Below the pieces are notes generated by a model. That model had not been told where the DNA came from. It ran no database searches and saw only the letters and a list, made by a program, of their open reading frames with translations. DNA of 64,000 nt from Metabacillus litoralis (GTDB taxonomy: Bacteria; Bacillota; Bacilli; Bacillales; Bacillaceae). The position numbers and the translations under genes were made by a program. The stretch spans positions 62,001 to 126,000 of the forward strand of contig NZ_VOQF01000004.1 in the NCBI RefSeq assembly GCF_007994985.1. Direction: 5' to 3'. Shown here one piece after another: positions 1-8,377 of the stretch (its first letter is position 1; every line of letters begins with the position of its first letter).

Positions 1-748
1 TTCTTGAGGAAGCAATGCTTTTAATCCCAGCTGAATTATTATTTTCAGGTAGATCCAACGTGTAAACTCCTTTTGTGTACTGATCAGCCAACACTTTAAA
101 AAATAATAGTTGATCATTAGATATACTACCTACTACCTTTTTGTCATCAAAAAGTGCCAAACCATCAATGGCCACTCCTCCAGTTTGTTCATTTTTTTTG
201 ATATATGGAAGATAAGGATCCTGGCCTTTAGAATAAAATTGATATAAAAAAAGATGTAGGTTAGTTCTTGGTAAATCTCGATTTAGCTTATTATGCAGAA
301 TTAAATTTGAGATAAAATTCGAAGCTCCCTGATTCTCAAATTTAGATTCTAAGACTGATTGTGCCTCTCCTTTTGAAACCGCAAGTAACAGTCTTTCACC
401 AATAGCTGCATCACGTTGTAGTGTATCAACTAAATCACTAATACCTTTATTCGCTAACTGTTCTCCAAATACCACAATTTCAATTTTCCCAAGTACTAAT
501 GGGTCAGGAGATTTCTTTTGCATGTTGTCTAGTATGTCTCGACTTAGCTTTGATTCTCCTGTTATCACATAGTCATTAACAGGTTGATCCTTAATATAAG
601 TGTTAATGACAGCAGAACCTTTAATTTTATCTTCTTCTACTAAGTCAAAGCCTGTACTGGTAATGAGATTCACATCATCTAGGATCTCCTTCTCCACACA
701 ACCACTTAAAATCAGCATTATCAAAAACATCGTTAAGTATTTTTTCAT
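1..748 (-). CDS. Ger(x)C-type germinant receptor lipoprotein, C subunit (3' end outside window)
   Basis: Spore germinant receptor C subunit, a lipoprotein expected on the outer face of the inner spore membrane with the A and B subunits. About 249 codons are visible and the reading frame runs off the window edge, so the C-terminal third is missing. The N-terminus is a lipoprotein signal: MKKY, a hydrophobic stretch, then the lipobox LILSGC. After it comes the family-typical 'FDLVEEDKIKGSAVINTY' region. The ATG overlaps the TGA of the upstream B-subunit gene (ATGA), showing translational coupling, and a GGAG lies upstream. Substrate specificity cannot be told from this subunit. Confidence 0.9.
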   Translation of the reverse strand, partial: MKKYLTMFLIMLILSGCVEKEILDDVNLITSTGFDLVEEDKIKGSAVINTYIKDQPVNDYVITGESKLSRDILDNMQKKSPDPLVLGKIEIVVFGEQLANKGISDLVDTLQRDAAIGERLLLAVSKGEAQSVLESKFENQGASNFISNLILHNKLNRDLPRTNLHLFLYQFYSKGQDPYLPYIKKNEQTGGVAIDGLALFDDKKVVGSISNDQLLFFKVLADQYTKGVYTLDLPENNNSAGIKSIASSR

Positions 749-1836
749 GCTTTTTTCTCCTTTACTTTACGAGTGATCATAGTAAACATAAAAAGCATCG
801 GTATATAACCTATTATTAAGTAGAAACCGACTTGACCAACAATATCATTTAATAAACTAATTTGTTCTCTCGTCCTAGAAAGAGAATTTGTAAAAAAGGC
901 AATAAGTAAAATAACAATTAAAGTATATTTTTGATTGAATTTAAATGAATCCTTTAAACATCTGCTAGCACACCAAAGAGTCAAGCATACATTTGGAAGA
1001 ATAATTAAACACCAATTTGCAATTCCTATGTATTCGAAACGTTCAACAAAAGGCATCTCTACAATTTTCCACATTGTTAACGTGGCCCATACGTTTTTTT
1101 GTAATTGTTCCTCGCTAAAATAGATAAGTGTAATTATCATAATGACAGCATAAATAATAGTACTAGTAGCCACAGCCATATGTGCCCACTTCTTGGATTT
1201 ATCAACATTTTTGATAAAAGGGTAAAAAACGAGTAATGCTTCAAAACCAATAACAGTTAACGACATACTTTTTGTTGAAATAGCCAAGTCCTTTAAAGAA
1301 TGATTAAAAACAGGTAATAAGTTATGTAAGTCTGAAAACTGTAATGGGAAAAGGAAAGTGAAAAATAAATAAACTGGGAGTATTATACCAAAGAAGCTTA
1401 TACCAGTAACAACTCTAAATCCACCACTAATGATATAGTAAACTAACAATAGAAACATAAAACTAAATAGCCATACATTTATGTCAGGAAACATCCATAC
1501 TTCAATGATTTCTATATACGTTCTCAACACAGTAATTGCTACTAAAGTAAAATAACAAGCCAGTATAGCACTTAACGTGTTACCTACCCACTTACCGAAT
1601 AATTCTTTATGTAGAGTAATCACGTTACCGTTAGAGTTTTTTAAAATTTTGTAAATCATCCATAAAGATATATGAACCATGATACCTGATAAAATAACGG
1701 CGATCCAAGCATCTCTCCCTGATTTTTCAGCGACGATTCTTTGAAACCCTAATACCCCAATTCCAAATTGAAGAGAATGAATTAAATAAAACACTAAAAA
1801 ATGAGAAACTTGAAATCTTTCTGCTATTTTAATCAC
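745..1836 (-). CDS. GerAB/YndE-type spore germination permease, B subunit
   Basis: Integral membrane B subunit of a GerA-family germinant receptor, from the amino acid-polyamine-organocation superfamily; it is the subunit that generally binds the germinant. It has 363 aa, close to the usual 360-370, with about ten hydrophobic segments over the whole length and the N-terminal 'QFGIGVLGFQR' typical of GerB proteins. The start is GTG with GAGGTG 8 bases upstream. It is the middle gene of an A-B-C operon, 15 bp after the A gene and overlapping the C gene by 4 bp. The germinant cannot be predicted from the sequence alone. Confidence 0.92.
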   Translation of the reverse strand: MIKIAERFQVSHFLVFYLIHSLQFGIGVLGFQRIVAEKSGRDAWIAVILSGIMVHISLWMIYKILKNSNGNVITLHKELFGKWVGNTLSAILACYFTLVAITVLRTYIEIIEVWMFPDINVWLFSFMFLLLVYYIISGGFRVVTGISFFGIILPVYLFFTFLFPLQFSDLHNLLPVFNHSLKDLAISTKSMSLTVIGFEALLVFYPFIKNVDKSKKWAHMAVATSTIIYAVIMIITLIYFSEEQLQKNVWATLTMWKIVEMPFVERFEYIGIANWCLIILPNVCLTLWCASRCLKDSFKFNQKYTLIVILLIAFFTNSLSRTREQISLLNDIVGQVGFYLIIGYIPMLFMFTMITRKVKEKKA

Positions 1837-1852
1837 CGTTATTTCACCTCAC

Positions 1853-3337
1853 TCATTCGTCAATATCTTTATTCTTTTTTGCTTTCGCTGAAGAAAATCG
1901 TTTAGGTTTATTTGTCCGTAAATGCTCAGGTCTTTTTGATAATAGCGAGAAAGGAAGTCTTATAATGGCATCCTTCATGTCTGCAGTTCTTGGTGGATAA
2001 ATCGGGTCTAAGAACGGCCTTCCAAGAGAGGTTAATCTTAAAAGGTGTGTAATTAAAAAGCAGAAACATAAAACAATTCCTAATAAACCAAGCCATTCCG
2101 CAAATAGCAGAAAAGGAAATCGAAGCATACGAATCGTATTACCCATTGCATAAATTGGAGTTGTAAAAGATGCTAATGCAGAAAGGGCTACTATAATGAG
2201 TAAAACATTACTAGTTAATCCAGCTTCAACAGATGCTGTTCCTATAACAATACCTCCAACGATACCAATCGTTTGACCAACCTTTGTAGGTAATCGCGCT
2301 CCAGCTTCTCTTAAAAGTTCAATTGTTAACTCTAAGAATAATGCTTCTAAAATTGGTGGTAATGGCACTTCTCTTCTTGAAGAAATCAGCGTGTTAAGTA
2401 AATCACTAGGAATTAATTCATAATGATAAGTTAAAGTAGCAACATAAATCGGCGTTACTAATATTGAGAAAGTAACAGCAAATAAACGAACTAAACGAAA
2501 GAAAGATGCATTAATCCAATTATAAAAATAATCATCAAATGCAGAGAAAAATTCAACTAAAGTTGTTGGTCCCACTAACACGTGTGGAGAACCATCAACA
2601 ATTATACCAACCTTTCCTTCAGCTAATATAGATGACACACGGTCAGGTCTTTCCGTATCTAATATTTGTGGAAATGGGGAATTATGATTATCTGAAATCA
2701 TTTGACTAATAAAAGAGCTGTCACTTATTTGGTCAAAATGAATATCTTTTATTCTTTGAATGACTGTATGAACATTTTCTTCATCACAAATGCCTTCAAC
2801 ATATAAAACAGCAAGCTTTGTTTTAGATAAATCGCCTACATTCATTTCAAAAATCCTTAAATTTTCATTATTAATTCTTTTTCTTATCAAATTAATATTT
2901 GACTCTAATGATTCTACAAATGCTTCCTTAGGTCCAACTACACTAAACTCAACTTCAGGTAATGAAACATCACGTGCTTTGTTTAGAGTTGCTTTTATTA
3001 ACGCACTTGGAAGACCGTATTCTGTTAAACTGACAAGAATATATCCATCAAGTAATTTTTCTTTAATCACATCTGTATCTATTGTTAAGATGATATTCTC
3101 AATCGGAATTTCTTTTTTTAATTCTTCAAGAGTTTTCCATTTATTACTTTTTACTATAGGCATAATACTCTGTTGCAGTGTTTGCATATCAACTAATGTT
3201 CTGATATAAGAAATCCAATATTTAACTTCATTTGTTTCTGCTTCATATTGTAAAAAGTCTGAGGAAGTCCTAAACCGAGCAATAAGTTGGACTAATGAAG
3301 GCTTTTCTTTACCACTTTCATATGTCATTTTCTCCAT
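1853..3337 (-). CDS. GerA-type spore germination protein, A subunit
   Basis: A subunit of a GerA-family nutrient germinant receptor in the inner spore membrane. It has 494 aa: a soluble N-terminal region of about 240 residues, then a C-terminal membrane region. The conserved 'EGKVGIIVDGSP' and 'PTTLVEFFSAFDDYF' segments sit just before the first membrane helix, and a 'LEALFLELTIELLREAG' helix follows. The tail is basic and soluble (KPKRFSSAKAKKNKDIDE). The start ATG has GAGGTG 7 bases upstream. It is the first gene of the operon, behind a sigma-G-like promoter, so expression should be in the forespore. Confidence 0.94.
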   Translation of the reverse strand: MEKMTYESGKEKPSLVQLIARFRTSSDFLQYEAETNEVKYWISYIRTLVDMQTLQQSIMPIVKSNKWKTLEELKKEIPIENIILTIDTDVIKEKLLDGYILVSLTEYGLPSALIKATLNKARDVSLPEVEFSVVGPKEAFVESLESNINLIRKRINNENLRIFEMNVGDLSKTKLAVLYVEGICDEENVHTVIQRIKDIHFDQISDSSFISQMISDNHNSPFPQILDTERPDRVSSILAEGKVGIIVDGSPHVLVGPTTLVEFFSAFDDYFYNWINASFFRLVRLFAVTFSILVTPIYVATLTYHYELIPSDLLNTLISSRREVPLPPILEALFLELTIELLREAGARLPTKVGQTIGIVGGIVIGTASVEAGLTSNVLLIIVALSALASFTTPIYAMGNTIRMLRFPFLLFAEWLGLLGIVLCFCFLITHLLRLTSLGRPFLDPIYPPRTADMKDAIIRLPFSLLSKRPEHLRTNKPKRFSSAKAKKNKDIDE

Positions 3338-3372
3338 TTTGCTTCACCTCGGTTCAACATTCAGTCTTTTTT

Positions 3373-3402
3373 ATAGAATGCCTTCATTGTTTGGAATTAT
3401 GC
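3373..3402 (-). promoter_or_regulatory. Sigma-G-type promoter of the ger operon
   Basis: Read on the minus strand: a -35-like TGCATA (3402-3397), exactly 17 bp, then a -10-like CATTCTA (3379-3373). The sigma-G consensus is TGMATA / CATNNTA. It lies about 36 bp before the gerA-type start codon. Other gerA-family operons are known to be transcribed by sigma-G. The assignment is by pattern only. Confidence 0.7.
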
Positions 3403-3469
3403 ACCAATTTGGTCTATTAATTAGCTTAAATAATTCATTTCATTACTGTGCTTACGTGCTTCCTGAAAC

Positions 3470-3581
3470 TTATTTGCGGTATTTAATCATTTATTTGGTA
3501 CTTTAATAGATTTATTTGAAGTTTTCTTCACTTTATTTGCTGGTACGGTCATTTTATTTGCTGTTATTATTGATATATTTG
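3470..3581. repeat. TTATTTG array with exact 21-bp period, six units
   Basis: TTATTTG begins at 3470, 3491, 3512, 3533 and 3554, and ATATTTG at 3575: six positions spaced exactly 21 bp. The 14 bp between heptamers are not conserved, so this is a phased motif array rather than a simple tandem duplication. It lies between the ger promoter and the terminator of the SleB-type gene. The rest of 3338-3674 shows only that promoter and terminator. Function unknown. Confidence 0.75.
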
Positions 3582-3614
3582 ATTTTCGCCAAAAACCTTC
3601 TTCCTAAATAGAAA

Positions 3615-3648
3615 AAGAGCGGAAAGCTATTTCTAGCTTTCCGCTCTT
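3615..3648 (-). terminator. Rho-independent terminator of the SleB-type gene
   Basis: A perfect 15-bp stem (arms 3615-3629 and 3634-3648) with a 4-nt loop, followed on the minus strand by a run of T. It sits 26 bp after the stop codon of the SleB-like gene. Confidence 0.9.
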
Positions 3649-3674
3649 ACCCATTTATATAAAAACTCTACTTT

Positions 3675-4277
3675 TTATTTAGCAAAACGGTGATTTCCAA
3701 TAACAGTTGTTACCTCACGAGATGTAATCCATGTACTTTTAGCTGTTTTCGGATTATAAAAGTATAGAGATCCTTTCCCCATCCCACGGAATGCTAATGC
3801 TTCTTTAACTGCTGCTTTAGCCGAATTATCTGCTGGTTGGTTAATTGCACCGTTTTTCACAGGTGAAAATGCATAGTAACCTTGATCTTTTTGATAGATA
3901 ACTCCATTAATAGTATTAGGAAATAATGAACTATCTACACGATTCAATACAACAGTAGCTACAGCTACCTTCCCTGCATATGGTTCACCTTTTGCTTCTG
4001 CATGAACAAGACGTGCTAACAAATCCATTTCATTTGATGTAATCGATTGTGGAATCACAAGTTTTTCACCTACTAGCAAAACATGTGAAGATTTTCGGTT
4101 GGCTGACATTAATGTATTAACTGAGATACCATGTTTTTTTCCTATAAGCCATAGCGTATCACCAGATTGTACTTGATGTGTTGTTGCAGCACTAGCTTTT
4201 GTTTGTGGTGTAGAAATCGCAGTGAGCGATAAAGCTAATGTTGAAACAGCAACAAGTTTCACTATTAATTTTTTCAT
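3675..4277 (-). CDS. LysM-SleB/CwlJ family cell wall hydrolase (YkvT-like)
   Basis: Secreted cell-wall or cortex hydrolase, 200 aa. Domains: a signal peptide ending near 'KASA' (residue 30), one LysM peptidoglycan-binding repeat at about 34-77 ('QVQSGDTLWLIGKKHGIS'), and a Hydrolase_2 (SleB/CwlJ) domain from about 85 to the end. The domain has the predicted catalytic Glu in 'HAEAKGEPYAGKVAVA' and the typical ending 'GNHRFAK'. The start ATG has AGGAGG upstream, inside a short inverted repeat (AACCT-CCT-AGGTT, 4286-4298). SleB-family enzymes are lytic transglycosylases, often acting on spore cortex. Size and neighbourhood match B. subtilis YkvT; its role in germination is not shown. Confidence 0.85.
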   Translation of the reverse strand: MKKLIVKLVAVSTLALSLTAISTPQTKASAATTHQVQSGDTLWLIGKKHGISVNTLMSANRKSSHVLLVGEKLVIPQSITSNEMDLLARLVHAEAKGEPYAGKVAVATVVLNRVDSSLFPNTINGVIYQKDQGYYAFSPVKNGAINQPADNSAKAAVKEALAFRGMGKGSLYFYNPKTAKSTWITSREVTTVIGNHRFAK

Positions 4278-4502
4278 AAATTCGTAACCTCCTAGGTTCG
4301 TAATTGTTTTTTGCTACAAAAACAAGATTAACAGGTTTATATCTTTAAGACACCCCTCAATATATGGTAGGTTATCCAATAGTTTATGAGCAGATGACGG
4401 ACATAAAATTAGAATTCTATCCTCGGTAACATACCATAGCTACTAGCCATCCTAGTAAAAGAGGATTATTTTCTCCTAATAAAACAAATACTAACAAAAA
4501 AA

Positions 4503-4532
4503 AGCCAAGAAGTTTTAATTAACTTCTTGGCT
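4503..4532 (-). terminator. Rho-independent terminator of the 64-aa gene
   Basis: A 12-bp perfect stem (4503-4514 with 4521-4532) and a 6-nt loop that contains the stop codon of the small gene. On the minus strand it is followed by eight T residues. Confidence 0.88.
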
Positions 4533-4713
4533 CTTCTAAATAACGGTAAATAATACTGCCACCTTGCTGGGCAATCCCACGAAAATGCTTAAAATCATCA
4601 CGATTAACTAATACAGTACGAAAAGGAAGAAATTGATCTTTTGATACATGGTATTCGTGTAACTCACCATTTTTAAGTTGATTCAATAGTTCATTTATTG
4701 TTTGTTCATCCAT
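4519..4713 (-). CDS. Small conserved-looking protein of unknown function, 64 aa
   Basis: Starts MDEQTINELLNQLKNGELHE and ends GGSIIYRYLEEPRS. It has no signal peptide or membrane segment; it appears to be a small soluble acidic protein with a helical N-terminus and a mixed C-terminal half. Its own terminator overlaps the stop codon, which supports it as a real gene; a weak GAGGA lies upstream of the ATG. I do not recognise the family. It stands alone between the SleB-type gene and the oxidoreductase. Confidence 0.7.
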   Translation of the reverse strand: MDEQTINELLNQLKNGELHEYHVSKDQFLPFRTVLVNRDDFKHFRGIAQQGGSIIYRYLEEPRS

Positions 4714-4867
4714 TAACTTGTCCTCGCTTTTAATGACGTAATTACTCTATTTTAATTTTACTTATACCTACTTAATGTGTCTATTACTTGTTTTATAAAG
4801 AATATTTGACCTACCTAAAAAATCAACTAAGGGTTCGATGACTTTTCTCAATTATCGCTATCTACAA

Positions 4868-5515
4868 TCAATGAATATATTTTAAAGCCTCAATTGGTTC
4901 TTTTTCGCCCTCAGTAATTTCGAATGTCTCATTTTTGGTTTCCATCATCGTTAAGCTATTGATTAGAACATTTGCCACAGCCTTACGAGGAATTGTCTTA
5001 CTTTTATCATCTAGAGAAACACTAGCTTTTATTGTTAAATTGTTATCTTCATCAGATAAGCTAGTTGGTCTTACAATTGTATAAGGAAGACCTGACCTTC
5101 TTAAATGTTCATCAGCATTAGCTTTTGCTGTTAAATAGTTCCTCATATTATCAGGTGCCATCTCTGGAACATCAGCACCTACTGAACTTAACATAACGAA
5201 ATGTTTAATAGAATGCTTTTGTGCTTCATCAATTACTTTCTTAGCACCTTCTTGATCAATTGCTATTGTTTTCTCAGGACCTGTACCAGAACCTGAACCT
5301 GCTGCAAAAATAATTGCTTCTACATCTTCAAAAGCATGATCAATATTTCCTTCTAAGTCACCAATAATATAATCATCTGCACCTAATTCTATTAAACGAT
5401 TTGCTTGATTTTCATCTCGAATCAATGCAATGGCCTTATGCTCTTTTTCTTGATTAATTAGATGAATTATATGTCTGCCAGTATGTCCATTTGCTCCAAT
5501 AATTAGTACGTTCAT
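4868..5515 (-). CDS. NmrA/YhfK-type NAD(P)-binding atypical SDR oxidoreductase
   Basis: Predicted cytosolic NAD(P)-binding protein of 215 aa with a single Rossmann domain. The nucleotide-binding motif is at the very N-terminus (VLIIGANGHTGRHII, GxxGxxG type). A 'SSVGAD' segment and 'YTIVRPTSL' fit the atypical short-chain dehydrogenase (NAD(P)H-binding, DUF1731-less) group, to which B. subtilis YhfK belongs. The canonical YxxxK is represented by 'YLTAKANAD'. The start ATG is preceded by AAAGGGTG. The substrate is not predictable; it may be a sensor or epimerase-like protein rather than a true dehydrogenase. Single-gene unit. Confidence 0.85.
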   Translation of the reverse strand: MNVLIIGANGHTGRHIIHLINQEKEHKAIALIRDENQANRLIELGADDYIIGDLEGNIDHAFEDVEAIIFAAGSGSGTGPEKTIAIDQEGAKKVIDEAQKHSIKHFVMLSSVGADVPEMAPDNMRNYLTAKANADEHLRRSGLPYTIVRPTSLSDEDNNLTIKASVSLDDKSKTIPRKAVANVLINSLTMMETKNETFEITEGEKEPIEALKYIH

Positions 5516-5608
5516 TAAAAATCACCCTTTAATTTTAGTCTAGTATTATTAGGTTTCCCTTAATGACTTGTTCGTAAACTATTATTATTTTACTATACTA
5601 GAATGTCA

Positions 5609-6460
5609 CTAGCTTTCTAACCAGCTTTTCAAATCCAAGAAACTTCTTTTTGCATCGTTTATTCCTAGCAAGTATAATTCCTCAAGTTTTTTCGGATTTC
5701 TTTCAATTCTACCTACCTTGAGTTTCTTGCTAGGACGCAGAACAAATATATTTCCACTCCTTTCTTGTTCTGAAATATGCTCCAATGTTTTGTTATACAT
5801 CTCATATCGAGACAAAACAGCCTCCACTAGTTTTGGGTATTGACTATAGTAGCGATTTAGCATCCATTTAATATTTGATTTTTTCTTCTTATAAAAATCA
5901 TTTTTCGTTAAAATCACAATATTTCGCTTAAAACCATCTGTCTCTGCTTTCTTTATAGGAATAGAGTCGGAAATCCCTCCATCTAAGAGAAGCTTACCTC
6001 CGAATTCAACTATTGGTGAGATAAACGGCAAAGAACTTGAGGCTCTAATAACTGTTAAAACATCCTGCTCATAATCTGCTTTTTTATAATAAACAGGTAA
6101 ACCTGTTTGACAATCTGTAGTTGTGATAACAAATTCCTCAGTGCTTGAATGAAATGTTTGAAAATCATAAGGAACAATTTTATTCGGTATTTCATCAAAT
6201 AGAAAATCCATTCCGAATAATTGCCTATGTTTGATAAAGTTTTTATATGATAAATATTTAGGGTGTGTTATGTAATCGATATTAACTTTTTTATTTCTCC
6301 CCTTCTGACGAGAAAGATATGATGCTCCAAAACAAGCTCCTGCTGAAACACCAATTACATAAGGAAGATATAAATTCTGATCCATAAAATATTCTAAAAC
6401 TCCAGCTGTATAAATACCTCTCATACCTCCACCTTCTAGCACAAGTCCAACATTAACCAT
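5609..6460 (-). CDS. Patatin-like phospholipase family protein
   Basis: Predicted serine acyl hydrolase of 283 aa. The oxyanion hole 'EGGGMRGIYTAGVL' is at residues 9-22, the nucleophile elbow 'GVSAGA' (GxSxG) is near residue 40, and the catalytic Asp lies in 'LLDGGISDSIP' near residue 168, giving the patatin Ser-Asp dyad. The C-terminal about 100 residues are basic and resemble the extension found in bacterial RssA/YjjU-type patatins. There is no signal peptide. The ATG has AAGGAG 9 bases upstream. It likely hydrolyses phospholipids or other acyl esters in the cytoplasm or at the membrane. Single-gene unit. Confidence 0.9.
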   Translation of the reverse strand: MVNVGLVLEGGGMRGIYTAGVLEYFMDQNLYLPYVIGVSAGACFGASYLSRQKGRNKKVNIDYITHPKYLSYKNFIKHRQLFGMDFLFDEIPNKIVPYDFQTFHSSTEEFVITTTDCQTGLPVYYKKADYEQDVLTVIRASSSLPFISPIVEFGGKLLLDGGISDSIPIKKAETDGFKRNIVILTKNDFYKKKKSNIKWMLNRYYSQYPKLVEAVLSRYEMYNKTLEHISEQERSGNIFVLRPSKKLKVGRIERNPKKLEELYLLGINDAKRSFLDLKSWLES

Positions 6461-6807
6461 ATAACCGCTCCTTATTTAAAATTGTTTTATAAATATACCA
6501 TATTCTCTTTCATTTAATTGCCATATTCTATGAAATTTAAAAACATGATAACTCCAACATTTATGTTCATATTTAGTATTGCAAACATGTTTATAAATAT
6601 CTAATCCCATGATCTGTAATTTTTTCCTTAAATTTAATTGAAACGCTTTACTTACATAGAAAAATAGTGTTAAATAATGCTAATAGAGTTTTTCAAATAA
6701 TAAAATTAACATTAAATTAGGCTGATTAGCCAACAAAAACTTAGTTTGTATGAAATAAAATGCAAGAGGTTTTGCTCGTCTTAATGAATATGTAAAGGAG
6801 CGAGGCA
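6461..6807. other. AT-rich divergent intergenic region
   Basis: 347 bp between the patatin gene (minus) and ykvS (plus). It must carry promoters for both. A ribosome site AAAGGAG precedes ykvS. No hairpin of note and no convincing operator were seen. Confidence 0.5.
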
Positions 6808-6996
6808 ATGAAGATCGCTAAAGTTGGAAGTATCATTGAATTTAGAGACGGTTTATCAGGTGTTGTTGAAAAAGTAAATGAAAATTCTGTAATTGTTGAT
6901 TTAACATATATGGAAAACTTCAGAGACTTAGATCTTGATAGACGAACAGTCGTTAATCACAAAAACTATAAAATTGTTAAAGATTCATTCTCTTAA
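6808..6996 (+). CDS. ykvS: YkvS, DUF2187 family small protein
   Basis: A 62-aa protein with the KOW-like small beta fold expected for DUF2187: 'KVGSIIEFRDGLSGVVEKVNENSVIVDLTYMENF' and 'RTVVNHKNYKIV'. This closely matches my memory of B. subtilis YkvS. Function is not established. The ATG has AAAGGAG 8 bases upstream and a terminator follows. In B. subtilis ykvS also sits near the queC-F operon and ykvT, so the context agrees. Confidence 0.85.
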   Translation: MKIAKVGSIIEFRDGLSGVVEKVNENSVIVDLTYMENFRDLDLDRRTVVNHKNYKIVKDSFS

Positions 6997-7009
6997 TATA
7001 ACAAATAAT

Positions 7010-7040
7010 AAAACATGAAGATGAAAATTCTTCGTGTTTT
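7010..7040 (+). terminator. Terminator of ykvS
   Basis: Imperfect 12-bp stem (7010-7021 with 7029-7040) followed by T-rich sequence, 14 bp after the ykvS stop. Confidence 0.8.
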
Positions 7041-7113
7041 TTATATACTCATACAATTTAATTTTCGTTAATGAATAATCACCTATAACTCCTGTCAGAA
7101 TGGATGAAACTTA

Positions 7114-7151
7114 AAGAGGCTGGGATATCATTCTTTTGTCCTTAGCCTCTT
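7114..7151 (-). terminator. GAGGCTGGGA-type terminator hairpin
   Basis: Perfect 8-bp outer stem AAGAGGCT (7114-7121) with AGCCTCTT (7144-7151). It contains the motif GAGGCTGGGATATCA, related to the GGGGCTGAGACATAA ends of the repeat at 55410-55723. It probably terminates the minus-strand gene at 7225, though the T tract is short. Confidence 0.6.
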
Positions 7152-7224
7152 CAGCTTCTTTAAATATGCGATTCATTAAAATTTTTAGGGTAAGTAGAAA
7201 CTACAAAAAACACTACTAGACCGG

Positions 7225-7494
7225 TTAATTCATGAGCCCTTCATCTATGTATACTTCCATTCCCTCTTCCTCAAGACAATCACCAAAATATTTAACTTCT
7301 TTCTTATAATCGTAGTTGATGATATTTAAGTCTTGGTCATCGGCGTCATATACAGCAACTACTGCATCATTTACATAGAGGTTTATATAATCATCTGTTC
7401 CTTTTAATTGTGCCTTCACACTAAACTTCTCGCCTTTGATTAATTTTTTATTATCTTTTAAGGCTTTTGATAATAAAGCTTTGATTTCATCCAT
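7225..7494 (-). CDS. Hypothetical acidic protein, 89 aa
   Basis: Product unknown. I place the start at the ATG at 7494 (MDEIKALLSK), which has GGAGGG 8 bases upstream; a longer frame would have no ribosome site. The protein has a basic N-terminal helix and a beta-rich acidic C-terminal half ('VNDAVVAVYDADDQDLNIINYDY'). There is no signal peptide or membrane segment. It stands alone between ykvS and queF, with a terminator-like hairpin downstream. Confidence 0.72.
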   Translation of the reverse strand: MDEIKALLSKALKDNKKLIKGEKFSVKAQLKGTDDYINLYVNDAVVAVYDADDQDLNIINYDYKKEVKYFGDCLEEEGMEVYIDEGLMN

Positions 7495-7694
7495 ATACTT
7501 TGCCCTCCATAAATTCAACTTCTTATAGGTTGTATCATATTGTAGAGTGTATGTACAAGTTCATTCATCTTTTAAAAATAAAGTTCCATGTATCACCACT
7601 TATTATTTATAGCAAAATTGTTAAGAAGATACATATATCTTCCTTAGATATAATTGAACAAAAATTAATTATACTCTTAATTTTATCCACAACA

Positions 7695-7726
7695 AAAAGA
7701 CAATCCAATATATAAGATTGTCTTTT
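7695..7726 (-). terminator. Terminator of the queCDEF operon
   Basis: Perfect 11-bp stem (7695-7705 with 7716-7726), then T-rich sequence on the minus strand, about 70 bp after the queF stop. Confidence 0.8.
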
Positions 7727-7793
7727 ATAAATGCAATTTATCATTAGAAAACTTTGAGCTATGATATCAATTTCTCAAGAATTTATAATGACA

Positions 7794-8291
7794 TTATCGA
7801 TTATCAATCGTCTCAGGATATAAGTCATGATTCATTAAACGATAATTTGCCATTTCCTCATATTTTGTACCTGGTTTGCCATAGTTCGTGTAAGGATCAA
7901 TAGAAATTCCTCCACGCGGAGTGAATTTGCCCCATACTTCAATATAACGAGGATCCATTAATTCAATTAAATCATTCATGATGATATTCATACAATCTTC
8001 GTGGAAATCTCCATGATTTCTGAAACTAAATAAATATAGTTTTAATGATTTGCTTTCCACCATTTTCACATCAGGTATATAACTAATATAAATTGTGGCA
8101 AAATCAGGTTGCCCAGTTTTGGGACAAAGACTAGTAAATTCTGGACAATTGAATTTGACAAAATAATCTCGATTAGGATGTTTATTATCAAATGCTTCTA
8201 AAATTTGTGGAGAATATTCAAATAAATAGTTTGTACCCTGATTACCTAGTAGAGTTACATCTTGTAGTTCTTCATCTTTTCTTCCTGACAT
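7794..8291 (-). CDS. queF: NADPH-dependent 7-cyano-7-deazaguanine reductase
   Basis: Reduces the nitrile preQ0 to the amine preQ1, the last step before insertion into tRNA by the transglycosylase. It has 165 aa from the ATG at 8291 ([16 protein letters not shown]), preceded by AAAGAGGAAAG; a 20-residue extension upstream is rejected because it lacks a ribosome site. The catalytic Cys lies in '[16 protein letters not shown]' and the QueF substrate motif in '[21 protein letters not shown]'. This is the short, unimodular (B. subtilis) type. It is the last gene of queC-D-E-F, 86 bp after queE. Confidence 0.96.
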   Translation of the reverse strand: MSGRKDEELQDVTLLGNQGTNYLFEYSPQILEAFDNKHPNRDYFVKFNCPEFTSLCPKTGQPDFATIYISYIPDVKMVESKSLKLYLFSFRNHGDFHEDCMNIIMNDLIELMDPRYIEVWGKFTPRGGISIDPYTNYGKPGTKYEEMANYRLMNHDLYPETIDNR

Positions 8292-8377
8292 GTACTTTCC
8301 TCTTTTCTTAAAGCTATTTTGATATATATGAAGTTTAATATTAATAATCAATCAAAATAATTAATGATAGATACTAA

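Noticed and set aside
2790-3209. 139-codon plus-strand frame inside the gerA-type gene
   Set aside because: Shadow of a strongly supported gene on the other strand, with atypical composition.
3470-3581. CRISPR array reading of the periodic heptamers
   Set aside because: Motif is only 7 bp and spacers 14 bp, with no cas genes; this is not a CRISPR array.
6640-6660. TTGAAACGCTTTAC resembling a catabolite-responsive element
   Set aside because: It lacks one base of the 14-bp CcpA consensus spacing and is not placed clearly at a promoter.
7500-7715. 71-codon plus-strand frame between ykvS and queF
   Set aside because: No ribosome site, overlaps the queF terminator and the ribosome site of the opposite-strand gene.
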